Source: Coriaria nepalensis (taxonomy: Eukaryota > Streptophyta > Magnoliopsida > Cucurbitales > Coriariaceae). From it: 64,000 nucleotides of DNA. Under the pieces are notes generated by a model. The model saw nothing but the letters and a program-made list of their open reading frames with translations. It had not been told where the DNA came from and made no database searches. Below, in pieces: positions 52,690 through 64,000 of this stretch. Position 1 is the first letter of the stretch. Every line of letters starts with the position of its first letter. The translations under genes and the position numbers were made by a program. The stretch lies in NCBI GenBank assembly GCA_027186245.1, contig CP114482.1, positions 11,923,209 through 11,987,208 on the forward strand. The letters run 5' to 3'.

Positions 52690-53910
52690 GTGTCTTCTAG
52701 TCATTAAATCATTCTAAATTAGTTCGAAGGAATTCTATTTTCGCCCTTCAAATATTATTATCTTACATAACTTGTAATTAATCTATTGAAGACAACAATG
52801 CATTATTTTAGCATTAAAAAGCATATCGCTCAGTCTTTTCAATCATTAAATTGTTTGAAGGCACTTCGAACCAATTCCCTTTTTGCATTTAAAACGCGAC
52901 TTTCATGCACAACTTGCAATTGATCTATTGATGGCAACTCTGCCTTTTTTAGCGTTCAAGCCATACTTTTGCGTCTCTTTTACTCAGTAAATCATTCTAA
53001 ATCACTTCGTATGAAGTTCGGCATTTAAACATGACTTTCGTGCATAACTTGCAGTTGATCTATTATAGGGAACAATGCATTTCTTTAGCCTTAAATTCAT
53101 GTCACTGAGTCTCTTCTAGTCATTAAATCATTCTAAATTAGTTCGAACGAATTCTATTTTCGCCATTCAAATACTATTTTCTTACATAACTTGTAATTAA
53201 TCTATTGAAGACAAAAATGCATTATTTTAGCATTAAAAAGCATATCACTCAGTCTTTTCAATCATTAAATTGTTTGAAGGCACTTCGAACCAATTCTTTT
53301 TTTGCATTTAGAACGCGACTTTCGTGCATAACTTGCAATTGATCAATTGATGGCAACTATGCCTTTTTTAGCGTTCAAGTCATATTTTTGCGTCTCTTTT
53401 AGTCAGTAAATCATTCTGAATCACTTCGAACGAAATTCGGCCTTTAAACAGAACTTTCGTGCGTAACTTGCAGTTGATCTATTGAAGGCAACAATGCATT
53501 TGTTTAGCCTTAACGTCATGTCATTGAATCTCTTTTAGTCTTTAAATCATTCTAAATTAATTCGACCGAATTCTATTTTTGCCCTTCAAACATTATTTTC
53601 TTACATAACTTGTAATTAATCTATTGAAGACAACAATGCATTATTTTAGCATTAAAAAGCATATCACTCAGTCTTTTCAATCATTAAATTGTTTGAAGGC
53701 ACTTCGAACCAATTCTCTTTTTGCATTTAAAACGCGACTTTCATGCATAACTTGCAATTGATCTATTGATGGGAACTCTGCCTTTTTTAGCGTTCAAGCC
53801 ATATTTTTGCGTCTCTTTTAGTCAGTAAATCATTCTAAATCACTTCGTATGAAATTCGGCATTTAAACATGACTTTCGTGCATAACTTGCAGTTGATCTA
53901 TTATAGGGAA
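52690..53910. repeat. Seven-unit-offset duplication, copy 1
   Basis: Shared with 55,615-56,835 at an offset of 2,925 bp are TTCGAAGGAATTC, TATTATTATCTTAC, TTTCATGCACAACTTG, CAACTCTGCC, TTTTACTCAGTAAATC, TATGAAGTTCGGC, CAAATACTATTTTC, GAAGACAAAAATGC and AAACAGAACTTTC. The offset is 7 x 419 minus 8, and the missing 8 bp are found as one deletion near 54,671. Confidence 0.87.
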
Positions 53911-54474
53911 CAATGCATTTCTTTAGCCTTAAATTCATGTCACTGAGTTTCTTCTAGTCATTAAATCATTCTAAATTAGTTCGAACGAATTCTATTTTCG
54001 CCATTTAAATATTATTTTCTTACATAACTTGTAATTAATCTATTGAAGACAAAAATGCATTATTTTAGCATTAAAAAGCATATCACTCAGTCTTTTCAAT
54101 CATTAAATTGTTTGAAGGCACTTCGAACCAATTCTTTTTTTGCATTTAGAACGCGACTTTCGTGCATAACTTGCAATTGATCAATTGATGGCAACTATGC
54201 CTTTTTTAGCGTTCAAGTCATATTTTTGCGTCTCTTTTAGTCAGTAAATCATTCTAAATCACTTCGAACGAAATTCGGCCTTTAAACATGACTTTCGTGC
54301 GTAACTTGCAGTTGATCTATTGAAGGCAACAATGCATTTGTTTAGCCTTAAATTCATGTCATTGAGTTTCTTCTAGTCATTATATCATTCTAAATTAATT
54401 CGAACGAATTCTATTTTCGCCCTTCAAACATTATTTTCTTACATAACTTGTAATTAATCTATTGAAGACAACAA

Positions 54475-55440
54475 TGCATTATTTTAGCATTAAAAAGCAT
54501 ATCACTCAGTCTTTTCAATAATTAAATTGTTTGAAGGCACTTCGAACCAATTCTCTTTTTGCATTTAGAACGCAACTTTCATGCATAATTTGCAATTGAT
54601 CTATTGATGGCAACTATGCCTTTTTTAGCGTTCAAGTCATATTTTTGCGTCTCTTTTAGTCAGTAAATCATTCTTTCAACGAAATTCGGCATTTAAACAT
54701 GACTTTCGTGCATAACTTGCAGTTGATCTATTATAGGGAACAATGCATTTGTTTAGCCTTAAAGTCATGTCATTGAGTCTCTTTTAGTCATTAAATCATT
54801 CTAAATTAATTCGACCGAGTTCTATTTTCGCCCTTCAAACATTATTTTCTTACATAACTTGCAATTAATCTATTGAAGACAACAATGCATTATTTTAGCA
54901 TTAAAAAGCATATCGCTCAGTCTTTTCAATCATTAAATTGTTTGAAGGCATTTCGAACCAATTCTCTTTTTGCATTTAAAACGCGACTTTCATGCATAAC
55001 TTGCAATTGATCTATTGATGGGAACTCTGCCTTTTTTAGCGTTCAAGCCATATTTTTGCGTCTCTTTTAGTCAGTAAATCATTCTAAATCACTTCGTATG
55101 AAATTCGGCATTTAAACATGTCTTTCGTGCATAACTTGCAGTTGATCTATTATAGGGAACAATGCATTTCTTTAGCCTTAAATTCATGTCACTGAGTTTC
55201 TTCTAGTCATTAAATCATTCTAAATTAGTTCGAACGAATTCTATTTTGGCCATTCAAATAATATTTTCTTACATAACTTGTAATTAATCTATTGAAGACA
55301 ACAATGCATTATTTTAGCATTAAAAACCATATCACTCAGTCTTTTCAATCATTAAATTGTTTGAAGGCTCCTTAAACCAATTCTCTTTTTGCATTTAAAA
55401 CGCGACTTTCGTGCATAACTTGCAATTGATCTATTGATGG
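54475..55440. repeat. Unit group repeated every 3,763 bp, copy 1
   Basis: The group contains an 8-bp deletion near 54,671 (CATTCTTTCAACG where other units have CATTCTAAATCACTTCGAACG). It also has CGACCGAGTTC, GGAACTCTGCC, TTTCTTTAGCC, AATTCATGTC, TTTTGGCCATTC, CAAATAATATTTTC and AAAAACCATATC. The group recurs at 58,238 and, in part, at 62,412. The offset of 3,763 bp equals 9 x 419 minus 8. Confidence 0.87.
54671..54680. other. 8-bp deletion in a B subunit (first of three)
   Basis: TTCTTTCAACG replaces TTCTAAATCACTTCGAACG, shortening this unit to 411 bp (54475 to 54886). The same lesion is at 58,434. It removes most of the TTCGAA core of B. It serves as a clear tag of common descent for the 54.5 and 58.2 kb groups. 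Confidence 0.88.
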
Positions 55441-55614
55441 CAACTATGCCTTTTTTAGCGTTCAAGTCATATTTTTGCGTCTCATTTAGTCAGTAAATCA
55501 TTCTAAATCACTTCGAACGACATTCGGCATTTAAACATGACTTTCGTGCATAACTTGCAGTTGATCTATTATAGCGAACAATGCATTTGTTTAGCCTTAA
55601 AGTCATGTCATTGA

Positions 55615-56835
55615 GTCTCTTCTAGTCATTAAATCATTCTAAATTAGTTCGAAGGAATTCTATTTTCGCCCTTGAAATATTATTATCTTACATAACTTGT
55701 AATTAATCTATTGAAGACAACAATGCATTATTTTAGCATTAAAAAGCATATCGCTCAGTCTTTTCAATCATTAAATTGTTTGAAGGCACTTCGAACCAAT
55801 TCTCTTTTTGCATTTAAAACGCGACTTTCATGCACAACTTGCAATTGATCTATTGATGGCAACTCTGCCTTTTTTAGCGTTCAAGCCATACTTTTGCGTC
55901 TCTTTTACTCAGTAAATCATTCTAAATCACTTCGTATGAAGTTCGGCATTTAAACATGACTTTCGTGCATAACTTGCAGTTGATCTATTATAGGGAACAA
56001 TGCATTTCTTTAGCCTTAAATTCATGTCACTGAGTCTCTTCTAGTCATTAAATCATTCTAAATTAGTTCGAACGAATTCTATTTTCGCCATTCAAATACT
56101 ATTTTCTTACATAACTTGTAATTAATCTATTGAAGACAAAAATGCATTATTTTAGCATTAAAAAGCTTATCACTCAGTCTTTTCAATCATTAAATTGTTT
56201 GAAGGCACTTCGAACCAATTCTTTTTTTGCATTTAGAACGCGACTTTCGTGCATAACTTGCAATTGATCAATTGATGGCAACTATGCCTTTTTTAGCGTT
56301 CAAGTCATATTTTTGCGTCTCTTTTAGTCAGTAAATCATTCTAAATCACTTCGAACGAAATTCGGCCTTTAAACAGAACTTTCGTGCGTAACTTGCAGTT
56401 GATCTATTGAAGGCAACAATGCATTTGTTTAGCCTTAACGTCATGTCATTGAATCTCTTTTAGTCTTTAAATCATTCTAAATTAATTCGACCGAATTCTA
56501 TTTTTGCCCTTCAAACATTATTTTCTTACATAACTTGTAATTAATCTATTGAAGACAACAATGCATTATTTTAGCATTAAAAAGCATATCACTCAGTCTT
56601 TTCAATCATTAAATTGTTTGAAGGCACTTCGAACCAATTCTCTTTTTGCATTTAAAACGCGACTTTCATGCATAACTTGCAATTGATCTATTGATGGGAA
56701 CTCTGCCTTTTTTAGCGTTCAAGCCATATTTTTGCGTCTTTTTTAGTCAGTAAATCATTCTAAATCACTTCGTATGAAATTCGGCATTTAAACATGACTT
56801 TCGTGCATAACTTGCAGTTGATCTATTATAGGGAA
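55615..56835. repeat. Seven-unit-offset duplication, copy 2
   Basis: This is the partner of 52,690-53,910, with the same order of rare variants (TTTCATGCAC at 52901 and 55826). The match ends near 56,835, where copy 1 has TTTCTTTAGCC and AAATTCATGTC while this copy has TTTGTTTAGCC and AAAGTCATGTC. Confidence 0.87.
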
Positions 56836-58237
56836 CAATGCATTTGTTTAGCCTTAAAGTCATGTCATTGAGTTTCTTCTAGTCATTAAATCATTCTAAA
56901 TTAGTTCGAACGAATTCTATTTTCGCCCTTCAAACATTATTTTCTTACATAACTTGTAATTAATCTATTGAAGACAACAATGCATTATTTTAGCATTAAA
57001 AACCATATCACTCAGTCTTTTCAATCATTAAATTGTTTGAAGGCACCTTAAACCAATTCTCTTTTTGCATTTAAAACGCGACTTTCGTGCATAACTTGCA
57101 ATTGATCTATTGATGGCAACTATGCCTTTTTTAGCGTTCAAGTCATATTTTTGCGTCTCTTTTAGTCAGTAAATCATTCTAAATCACTTCGAACGAAATT
57201 CGGCCTTTAAACATGACTTTCGTGCGTAACTTGCAGTTGATCTATTGAAGGCAACAATGCATTTGTTTAGCCTTAAAGTCATGTCATTGAGTCTCTTTTA
57301 GTCATTAAATCATTCTAAATTAATTCGAACGAATTCTATTTTCGCCATTCAAATATTATTTTCTTACATAACTTGTAATTAATCTATTGAAGACAACAAT
57401 GCATTATTTTAGCATTAAAAAGCATATCACTCAGTCTTTTCAATCATTAAATTGTTTGAAGGCACCTTAAACCAATTCTCTTTTTGCATTTAAAACGCGA
57501 CTTTCGTGCATAACTTGCAATTGATCTATTGATGGCAACTATGCCTTTTTTAGCGTTCAAGTCATATTTTTGCGTCTCTTTTAGTCAGTAAATCATTCTA
57601 AATCACTTCGAACGAAATTCGGCCTTTAAACATGACTTTCGTCCGTAACTTGCAGTTGATCTATTGAAGGCAACAATGCATTTGTTTAGCCTTAAAGTCA
57701 TGTCACTGAGTCTCTTCTAGTCAATAAATCATTCTAAATTAGTTCGAACGAAATCTATTTTCGCCCTTCAATTATTATTTTCGTACATAACTTGTAATTA
57801 ATCTGTTGAAGACAACAATGCATTATTTTAGCATTAAAAAGCATATCACTCAGTCTTTTCAATCATTAAATTGTTTGAAGGCACCTTAAACCAATTCTCT
57901 TTTTGCATTTAAAACGCGACTTTCGTGCATAACTTGCAATTGATCTACTGATGGCAACTCTGCCTTTTTTAGCGTTCAAGCCATATTTTTGCGTCTCTTT
58001 TAGTCAGTAAATCACTCTAAATCACTTCGTATGAAATTCGGCATTTAAACATGACTTTCGTGCATAACTTGCAGTTGATCTATTATAGGGAACAATGCAT
58101 TTCTTTAGCCTTAAATTCCTGTCACTGAGTCTCTTCTAGTCATTATATCATTCTAAATTAATTCGAACGAATTCTATTTTCGCCCTTCAAACATTATTTT
58201 CTTACATAACTTGTAATTAATCTATTGAAGACAACAA

Positions 58238-59200
58238 TGCATTATTTTAGCATTAAAAAGCATATCACTCAGTCTTTTCAATAATTAAATTGTTTGAAGG
58301 CACTTCGAACCAATTCTCTTTTTGCATTTAGAACGCAACTTTCATGCATAATTTGCAATTGATCTATTGATGGCAACTATGCCTTTTTTAGCGTTCAAGT
58401 CATATTTTTGCGTCTCTTTTAGTCAGTAAATCATTCTTTCAACGAAATTCGGCATTTAAACATGACTTTCGTGCATAACTTGCAGTTGATCTATTATAGG
58501 GAACAATGCATTTGTTTAGCCTTAAAGTCATGTCATTGAGTCTCTTTTAGTCATTAAATCATTCTAAATTAATTCGACCGAGTTCTATTTTCGCCCTTCA
58601 AACATTATTTTCTTACATAACTTGCAATTAATCTATTGAAGACAACAATGCATTATTTTAGCATTAAAAAGCATATCGCTCAGTCTTTTCAATCATTAAA
58701 TTGTTTGAAGGCATTTCGAACCAATTCTCTTTTTGCATTTAAAACGCGACTTTCATGCATAACTTGCAATTGATCTATTGATGGGAACTCTGCCTTTTTT
58801 AGCGTTCAAGCCATATTTTTGCGTCTCTTTTAGTCAGTAAATCATTCTAAATCACTTCATATGAAATTCGGCATTTAAACATGACTTTCGTGCATAACTT
58901 GCAGTTGATCTATTATAGGGAACAATGCATTTCTTTAGCCTTAAATTCATGTCACTGAGTTTCTTCTAGTCATTAAATCATTCTAAATTAGTTCGAACGA
59001 ATTCTATTTTGGCCATTCAAATAATATTTTCTTACATAACTTGTAATTAATCTATTGAAGACAACAATGCATTATTTTAGCATTAAAAACCATATCACTC
59101 AGTCTTTTCAATCATTAAATTGTTTGAAGGCACCTTAAACCAATTCTCTTTTTGCATTTAAAACGCGACTTTCGTGCATAACTTGCAATTGATCTATTGA
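58238..59200. repeat. Unit group repeated every 3,763 bp, copy 2
   Basis: The group has the same variant string as at 54,475, with the same 8-bp deletion near 58,434 and GGCCATTCAA at 59011 (55248 in copy 1). The flanking units after about 59.24 kb differ, so only about three units belong to the shared segment. Confidence 0.87.
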
Positions 59201-59479
59201 TGGCAACTATGCCTTTTTTAGCGTTCAAGTCATATTTTTGCGTCTCTTTTAGTCAGTAAATCATTCTAAATAACTTCGAACGAAATTCGGCCTTTAAACA
59301 TGACTTTCGTGCGTAACTTGCAGTTGATCTATTGAAGGCAACAATGCATTTGTTTAGCCTTAAAGTCATGTCATTGAGTCTCTTTTAGTCATTAAATCAT
59401 TCTAAATTAATTCGAACGAATTCTATTTTCGCCATTCAAATATTATTTTCTTACATAACTTGTAATTAATCTATTGAAG

Positions 59480-62160
59480 ACAACAATGCATTATTTTAGC
59501 ATTAAAAAGCATATCACTCAGTCTTTTCAAACATTAAATTGTTGGAAGGCACTTCGAACAAATTCTCTTTTTGCATTTAAAACGTGACTTTCGTGCATAA
59601 CTTGCAATTGATCTATTGATGGCAACTATGCCTTTTTTAGCGTTCAAGTCATATTTTTGCGTCTTTTTTAGTCAGTAAATAATTCTAAATCACTTCGTAT
59701 GAAATTTGGCATTTAAACATGACTTTCGTGCATAACTTGCAGTTGATCTATTATAGGCAACAATGCATTTGTTTAGCCTTAAAGTCATGTCACTGAGTGT
59801 CTTCTAGTCGTTAAATCATTCTAAATTAATTCGACCGAATTCTATTTTCGCCCTTCAAACATTATTTTCTTACATAACTTGCAATTAATCCATTGAAGAC
59901 AACAATGCATTATTTTAGCATTAAAAAGCATATCACTCAGTCTTTTCAATCATTAAATTGTTTGAAGGCACTTCGAACCAATTCTCTTTTTGCATTTAAA
60001 ACGCGACTTTTGTGCATAACTTGCAATTGATCTATTGATGGCAACTATGCCTTTTTTAGCGTTCAGGTCATTTTTTTGCGTCTCTTTTAGTTAGTAAATC
60101 ATTCTAAATCACTTCGAACGAAATTCGGCCTTTAAACATGACTTTCGTGCGTAACTTGCAGTTGATCTATTGAAGGCAACAATGCATTTGTTTAGCCTTA
60201 AAGTCATGTCATTGAATCTCTTTTAGTCTTTAAATCATTCTAAATTAATTCGAACGAATTCCATTTTTGCCCTTCAAACATTATTTTCTTACATAACTTG
60301 GAATTAATCTATTGAAGACAACAATGCATTATTTTAGCATTAAAAAGCATATCACTCAGTCTTTTCAATCATTAAATTGTTTGAAGGCACTTCGAACAAA
60401 TTCTCTTTTTGCATTTAAAACGTGACTTTCGTGCATAACTTGCAATTGATCTATTGATGGCAACTATGCCTTTTTTAGCGTTCAAGTCATATTTTTGCGT
60501 CTTTTTTAGTCAGTAAATCATTCTAAATCACTTCGTATGAAATTTGGCATTTAAACATGACTTTCGTGCATAACTTGCAGTTGATCTATTGAAGGCAACA
60601 ATGCATTTGTTTAGCCTTAAAGTCATGTCATTGAGTCTCTTTTAGTCATTAAATCATTCTAAATTAATTCGACCGAATTCTATTTTCGCCCTTCAAACAT
60701 TATTTTCTTACATAACTTGCAATTAATCTATTGAAGACAACAATGCATTATTTTAGCATTAAAAAGCATATCACACAGTCTTTTCAATCATTAAATTGTT
60801 TGAAGGCACTTCGAACCAATTCTCTTTTTGCATTTAAAACATGACTTTCGTGCATAACTTGCAATTGATCTGTTGATGGCAGCTATGCCTTTTTTAGCGT
60901 TCAAGTCATATTTTTGCGGCTCTTATAGTCAGTAAATCATTCTAAATCACTTCGAACGAAATTCGGCCTTTAAACATGACTTTCGTGCGTAACTTGCAGT
61001 TGATCTATTGAAGGCAACAATGCATTTGTTTAGCCTTAAAGTCATGTGACTGAGTCTCTTCTAGTCATTAAATCATTCTAAATTAGTTCGAACGAATTCT
61101 ATTTTCGCCCTTCAAACATTATTTTCTTACATAACTTGCAATTAATCTATTGAAGACAACAATGCATTATTTTACCATTAAAAAGCATATCACTCAGTCT
61201 TTTCAATCATTAAATTGTTTGAAGGCACTTCGAACCAATTCCCTTTTTGCATTTAAAACGCGACTTTCGTGCATAACTTGCAATTGATCTATTGATGGCA
61301 ACTATGCCTTTTTTAGCGTTCAAGTCATATTTTTGTGTCTCTTTTAGTCAGTAAATCATTCTTCGAACGACATTCGGCATTTAAACATGACTTTCGTGCA
61401 TAACTTGCAGTTGATCTATTATAGCGAACAATGCATTTGTTTAGCCTTAAAGTCATGTCATTGAGTCTCTTTTAGTCATTAAATCATTCTAAATTAATTC
61501 GACCGAGTTCTATTTTCGCCCTTCAAACATTATTTTCTTACATAACTTGCAATTAATCTATTGAAGACAACAATGCGTTATTTTAGCATTAAAAAGCATA
61601 TCGCTCAGTCTTTTCAATCATTAAATTGTTTGAAGGCACTTCGAACCAATTCTCTTTTTCCATTTAAAACGCAACTTTCGTGCATAACTTGCAATTGATC
61701 TATTGATGGCAACTATGCCTTTTTTAGCGTTCAAGTCATATTTTTGCGTCTTTTTTAGTCAGTAAATAATTCTAAATCACTTCGTATGAAATTTGGCATT
61801 TAAACATGACTTTCGTGCATAACTTGCAGTTGATCTATTATAGGCAACAATGCATTTGTTTAGCATTAAAGTCATGTCACTGAGTGTCTTCTAGTCGTTA
61901 AATCATTCTAAATTAATTCGACCGAATTCTATTTTCGTCCTTCAAACATTATTTACTTACATAACTTGCAATTAATCTATTGAAGACAACAATGCATTAT
62001 TTTAGCATTAAAAAGCATATCACTCAGTCTTTTCAATCATTAAATTGTTTGAAGGCACTTCGAACCAATTCTCTTTTTGCATTTAAAACGCGACTTTTGT
62101 GCATAACTTGCAATTGATCTATTGATGGCAACTATGCCTTTTTTAGCGTTCAGGTCATTT
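59480..62160. repeat. Five-unit-offset duplication (59.6-60.1 and 61.7-62.2 kb)
   Basis: Shared strings are GTCAGTAAATAATTC, TATGAAATTTGGC, CACTGAGTGTCTTCTAGTCG and TTCAGGTCATTTTTTTGC. AATTCTAAAT lies at 59681 and 61768, 2,087 bp apart, which is 5 x 419 minus the 8-bp deletion at 61,361. The part in between has units with AAACGTGAC and GCGGCTCTTATAGTC, as seen at 48-50 kb. Confidence 0.78.
61358..61372. other. Second, slightly different 8-bp deletion at the same place in B
   Basis: The sequence reads CATTCTTCGAACGAC where the full form is CATTCTAAATCACTTCGAACGAC. Eight bases are lost, as near 54,671, but the TTCGAACG core is kept here. It may be an independent deletion or a repaired version of the other one. 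Confidence 0.75.
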
Positions 62161-62411
62161 TTTTGCGTCTCATTTAGTCAGTAAATCATTCTAAATCACT
62201 TCGAACGACATTCGGCATTTAAACATGACTTTCGTGCATAACTTGCAATTGATCTATTATAGCGAACAATGCATTTGTTTAGCCTTAAAGTCATGTCATT
62301 GAGTCTCTTTTAGTCATTAAATCATTCTAAATTAATTCGACCGAGTTCTATTTTCGCCCTTCAAACATTATTTTCTTACATAACTTGCAATTAATCTATT
62401 GAAGACAACAA

Positions 62412-62960
62412 TGCATTATTTTAGCATTAAAAAGCATATCGCTCAGTCTTTTCAATCATTAAATTGTTTGAAGGCACTTCGAACCAATTCTCTTTTTGCA
62501 TTTAAAACGCAACTTTCGTGCATAACTTGCAATTTATCTATTGATGGCAACTATGCCTTTTTTAGCGTTCAAGTCATATTTTTGCGTCTTTTTTAGTCAG
62601 TAAATCATTCTAAATCACTTCGTATGAAATTCGGCATTTAAACATGACTTTCGTGCATAACTTGCAGTTGATCTATTATAGGGAACAATGCATTTCTTTA
62701 GCCTTAAATTCATGTCACTGAGTTTCTTCTAGTCATTAAATCATTCTAAATTAGTTCGAACGAATTCTATTTTGGCCATTCAAATAATATTTTCTTACAT
62801 AACTTGTAATTAATCTATTGAAGACAACAATGCATTATTTTAGCATTAAAAACCATATCACTCAGTCTTTTCAATCATTAAATTGTTTGAAGGCACCTCA
62901 AACCAATTCTCTTTTTGCATTTAAAACGCGACTTTCGGGCATAACTTGCAATTGATCTAT
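62412..62960. repeat. Unit group repeated every 3,763 bp, partial copy 3
   Basis: GGCCATTCAA lies at 62774, again 3,763 bp from the previous copy, followed by CAAATAATATTTTC and AAAAACCATATC. The unit before it (61,993) lacks the deletion seen in copies 1 and 2. A similar 8-bp deletion occurs instead near 61,361. This copy is thus partial, and the units before it have been rearranged. Confidence 0.75.
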
Positions 62961-63668
62961 TGATGGCAACTATACCTTTTTTAGCGTTCAAGTCATATTT
63001 TTGCGTCTCTTTTAGTCAGTAAATCATTCTAAATCACTTCGTATGAAATTCGGCATTTAAACATGACTTTCGTGCATAACTTGCAGTTGATCTATTATAG
63101 GGAACAATGCATTTCTTTAGCCTTAAATTCATGTCACTGAGTCTCCTCTAGTCATTAAATCATTCTAAATTAGTTCGAACGAATTCTATTTTCGCCATTC
63201 AAATATTATTTTCTTACATAACTTGTAATTAATCTATTGAAGACAACAATGCATTATTTTAGCATTAAAAAGCATATCACTCAGTCTTTTCAATCATTAA
63301 ATTGTTTGAAGGCACTTCGAACCAATTCTCTTTTCGCATTTAAAACGCGTCTTTCGTGCATAACTTGCAATTGATCAATTGATGGCAACTATGCCTTTTT
63401 TAGCGTTCAAGTCATATTTTTGCATCTCTTTTAGTCAGTAAATCATTCTAAAGCACTTCGAACGAATTTCGGCCTATAAACATGACTTTCGTGCGTAACT
63501 TGCAGTTGATCTATTGAAGGCAACAATGCATTTGTTTAGCCTTAAAGTCATGTCATTGAGTCTCTTTTAGTCTTTAAATCATTCTAAACTAATTCGACTG
63601 AATTCTATTTTTGCCCTTCAAATATTATTTTCTTACGTAACTTGTAATTAATCTATTGAAGACAACAA

Positions 63669-64000
63669 TGCATTATTTTAGCATTAAAAAGCATATCACT
63701 CAGTCTTTTCAATCATTAAATTGTTTGAAGGCACCTTAAACCAATTCTCTTTTTGCATTTAAAACGCGACTTTCGTGCATAACTTGCAATTGATCAATTG
63801 ATGGCAACTATGCCTTTTTTAGCGTTCAAGTCATATTTTTGCGTCTCTTTTAGTCAGTAAATCATTCTAAACCACTTCGAACGAAATTCGGCCTTTAAAC
63901 ATGACTTTCGTCCGTAACTTGCAGTTGATCTATTGAAGGCAACAATGCATTTGTTTAGCCTTAAAGTCATGTCACTGAGTCTCTTCTAGTCAATAAATCA
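63669..64000. repeat. 3' partial unit cut by the window edge
   Basis: Subunit A starts at 63669, B at 63811 and C at 63946. The window ends 55 bases into C, with no sign of decay or of a flanking unique sequence. The array continues downstream. Confidence 0.95.

Larger units (their letters stand above)
52900..63200. repeat. Zone with GGGAACAATG and TTTCTTTAGCC variants
   Basis: The B end TATAGGGAACAATG followed by the C start CATTTCTTTAGCC and AATTCATGTC occurs near 53,068, 53,907, 55,156, 55,996, 58,089, 58,919, 62,682 and 63,101, and is rare or absent elsewhere. GGCACCTTAAACC in A is also concentrated here. This is the youngest-looking local variant family at the 3' side of the window. Confidence 0.75.
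1..64000. repeat. Tandem satellite array, about 419-bp higher-order unit, fills the window
   Basis: The sequence repeats with a period of about 419 bp from end to end. Successive A-subunit starts read at 411, 830, 1249, 1668 and 2086, later at 52799, 53218, 53637, 54056 and 54475, and the last at 63669. That makes about 152 units plus a partial one, all in the same orientation. Units differ from one another by scattered substitutions and a few small indels, and no foreign insertion interrupts them. Consensus GC is about 32.5%. No unique sequence of even 50 bases was found, so every stretch without a gene is satellite. Known of such arrays: they usually lie in centromeric, pericentromeric or subtelomeric heterochromatin. 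Which of these applies cannot be read here. The family is not one I recognise. Confidence 0.98.

Noticed and set aside
1..64000. CRISPR array
   Set aside because: The repeats are 419 bp and directly adjoining, with no unique spacers between short conserved repeats.
1..64000. Tandem transposon or retrotransposon fragments
   Set aside because: No inverted ends, long terminal repeats, target-site duplications or coding remains are visible; unit junctions have no boundary features apart from the subunit motif.
1..64000. Tandem rRNA or 5S gene cluster
   Set aside because: The unit length would suit some 5S clusters, but no A-box or C-box type internal promoter, T-run terminator pattern or conserved 5S segment is recognisable.
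1..64000. Telomere-type short repeats
   Set aside because: TTTAG occurs once per subunit only, as part of the TTTAGC motif, and is not in tandem.

Overview
The whole 64,000-base window is one uninterrupted tandem satellite array. I find no protein-coding gene, tRNA, rRNA, CRISPR array, transposon or unique-sequence island. The period is about 419 bp. I traced it from the first base (9 bases inside a unit) to the last base (inside the third subunit of a unit), giving about 152 successive units plus a partial one. Each unit is itself a trimer of three diverged but related subunits, called here A (142 bp), B (135 bp) and C (142 bp). The array is therefore a higher-order repeat built from an ancestral monomer of about 140 bp. 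All units face the same way. Consensus GC is about 32.5% (136 of 419 bases, counted by hand on a consensus read by eye).

This is eukaryotic nuclear heterochromatin-type DNA, pericentromeric, centromeric, subtelomeric or on a sex or B chromosome. I do not recognise the satellite family and cannot name the organism. CpG is not depleted in the consensus (14 seen against about 10.6 expected), which argues mildly against long-term dense CpG methylation of the kind usual in vertebrate and many plant satellites.

Layout by locally shared variants: 1-7.9 kb, a dimer-like 838-bp rhythm; 7,952-12,985, three tandem copies of a 1,678-bp four-unit block; 13-22 kb, mixed units with an 839-bp duplication near 15-17 kb; 22-34 kb, several duplications of unit groups at offsets of 1, 4, 5, 9, 11 and 12 units; 33,944-38,971, a 2,514-bp six-unit block in tandem; 40-43.4 kb, another six-unit-offset duplication; 45-48.6 kb, an alternating two-unit pattern; 48,610-51,960, a 1,675-bp four-unit block in tandem; 52.7-63.3 kb, duplications at seven-, nine- and five-unit offsets tagged by 8-bp deletions.

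Most offsets are whole multiples of about 419 bp, and the few-base departures are accounted for by identifiable small indels. This is what unequal exchange and conversion in register would produce. The short open frames in the array all come from the same part of subunit A. Those that run past the usual stop do so only where that stop has mutated, so I treat them as non-coding. The interest of the window lies in its nested repeat history, not in a gene system.
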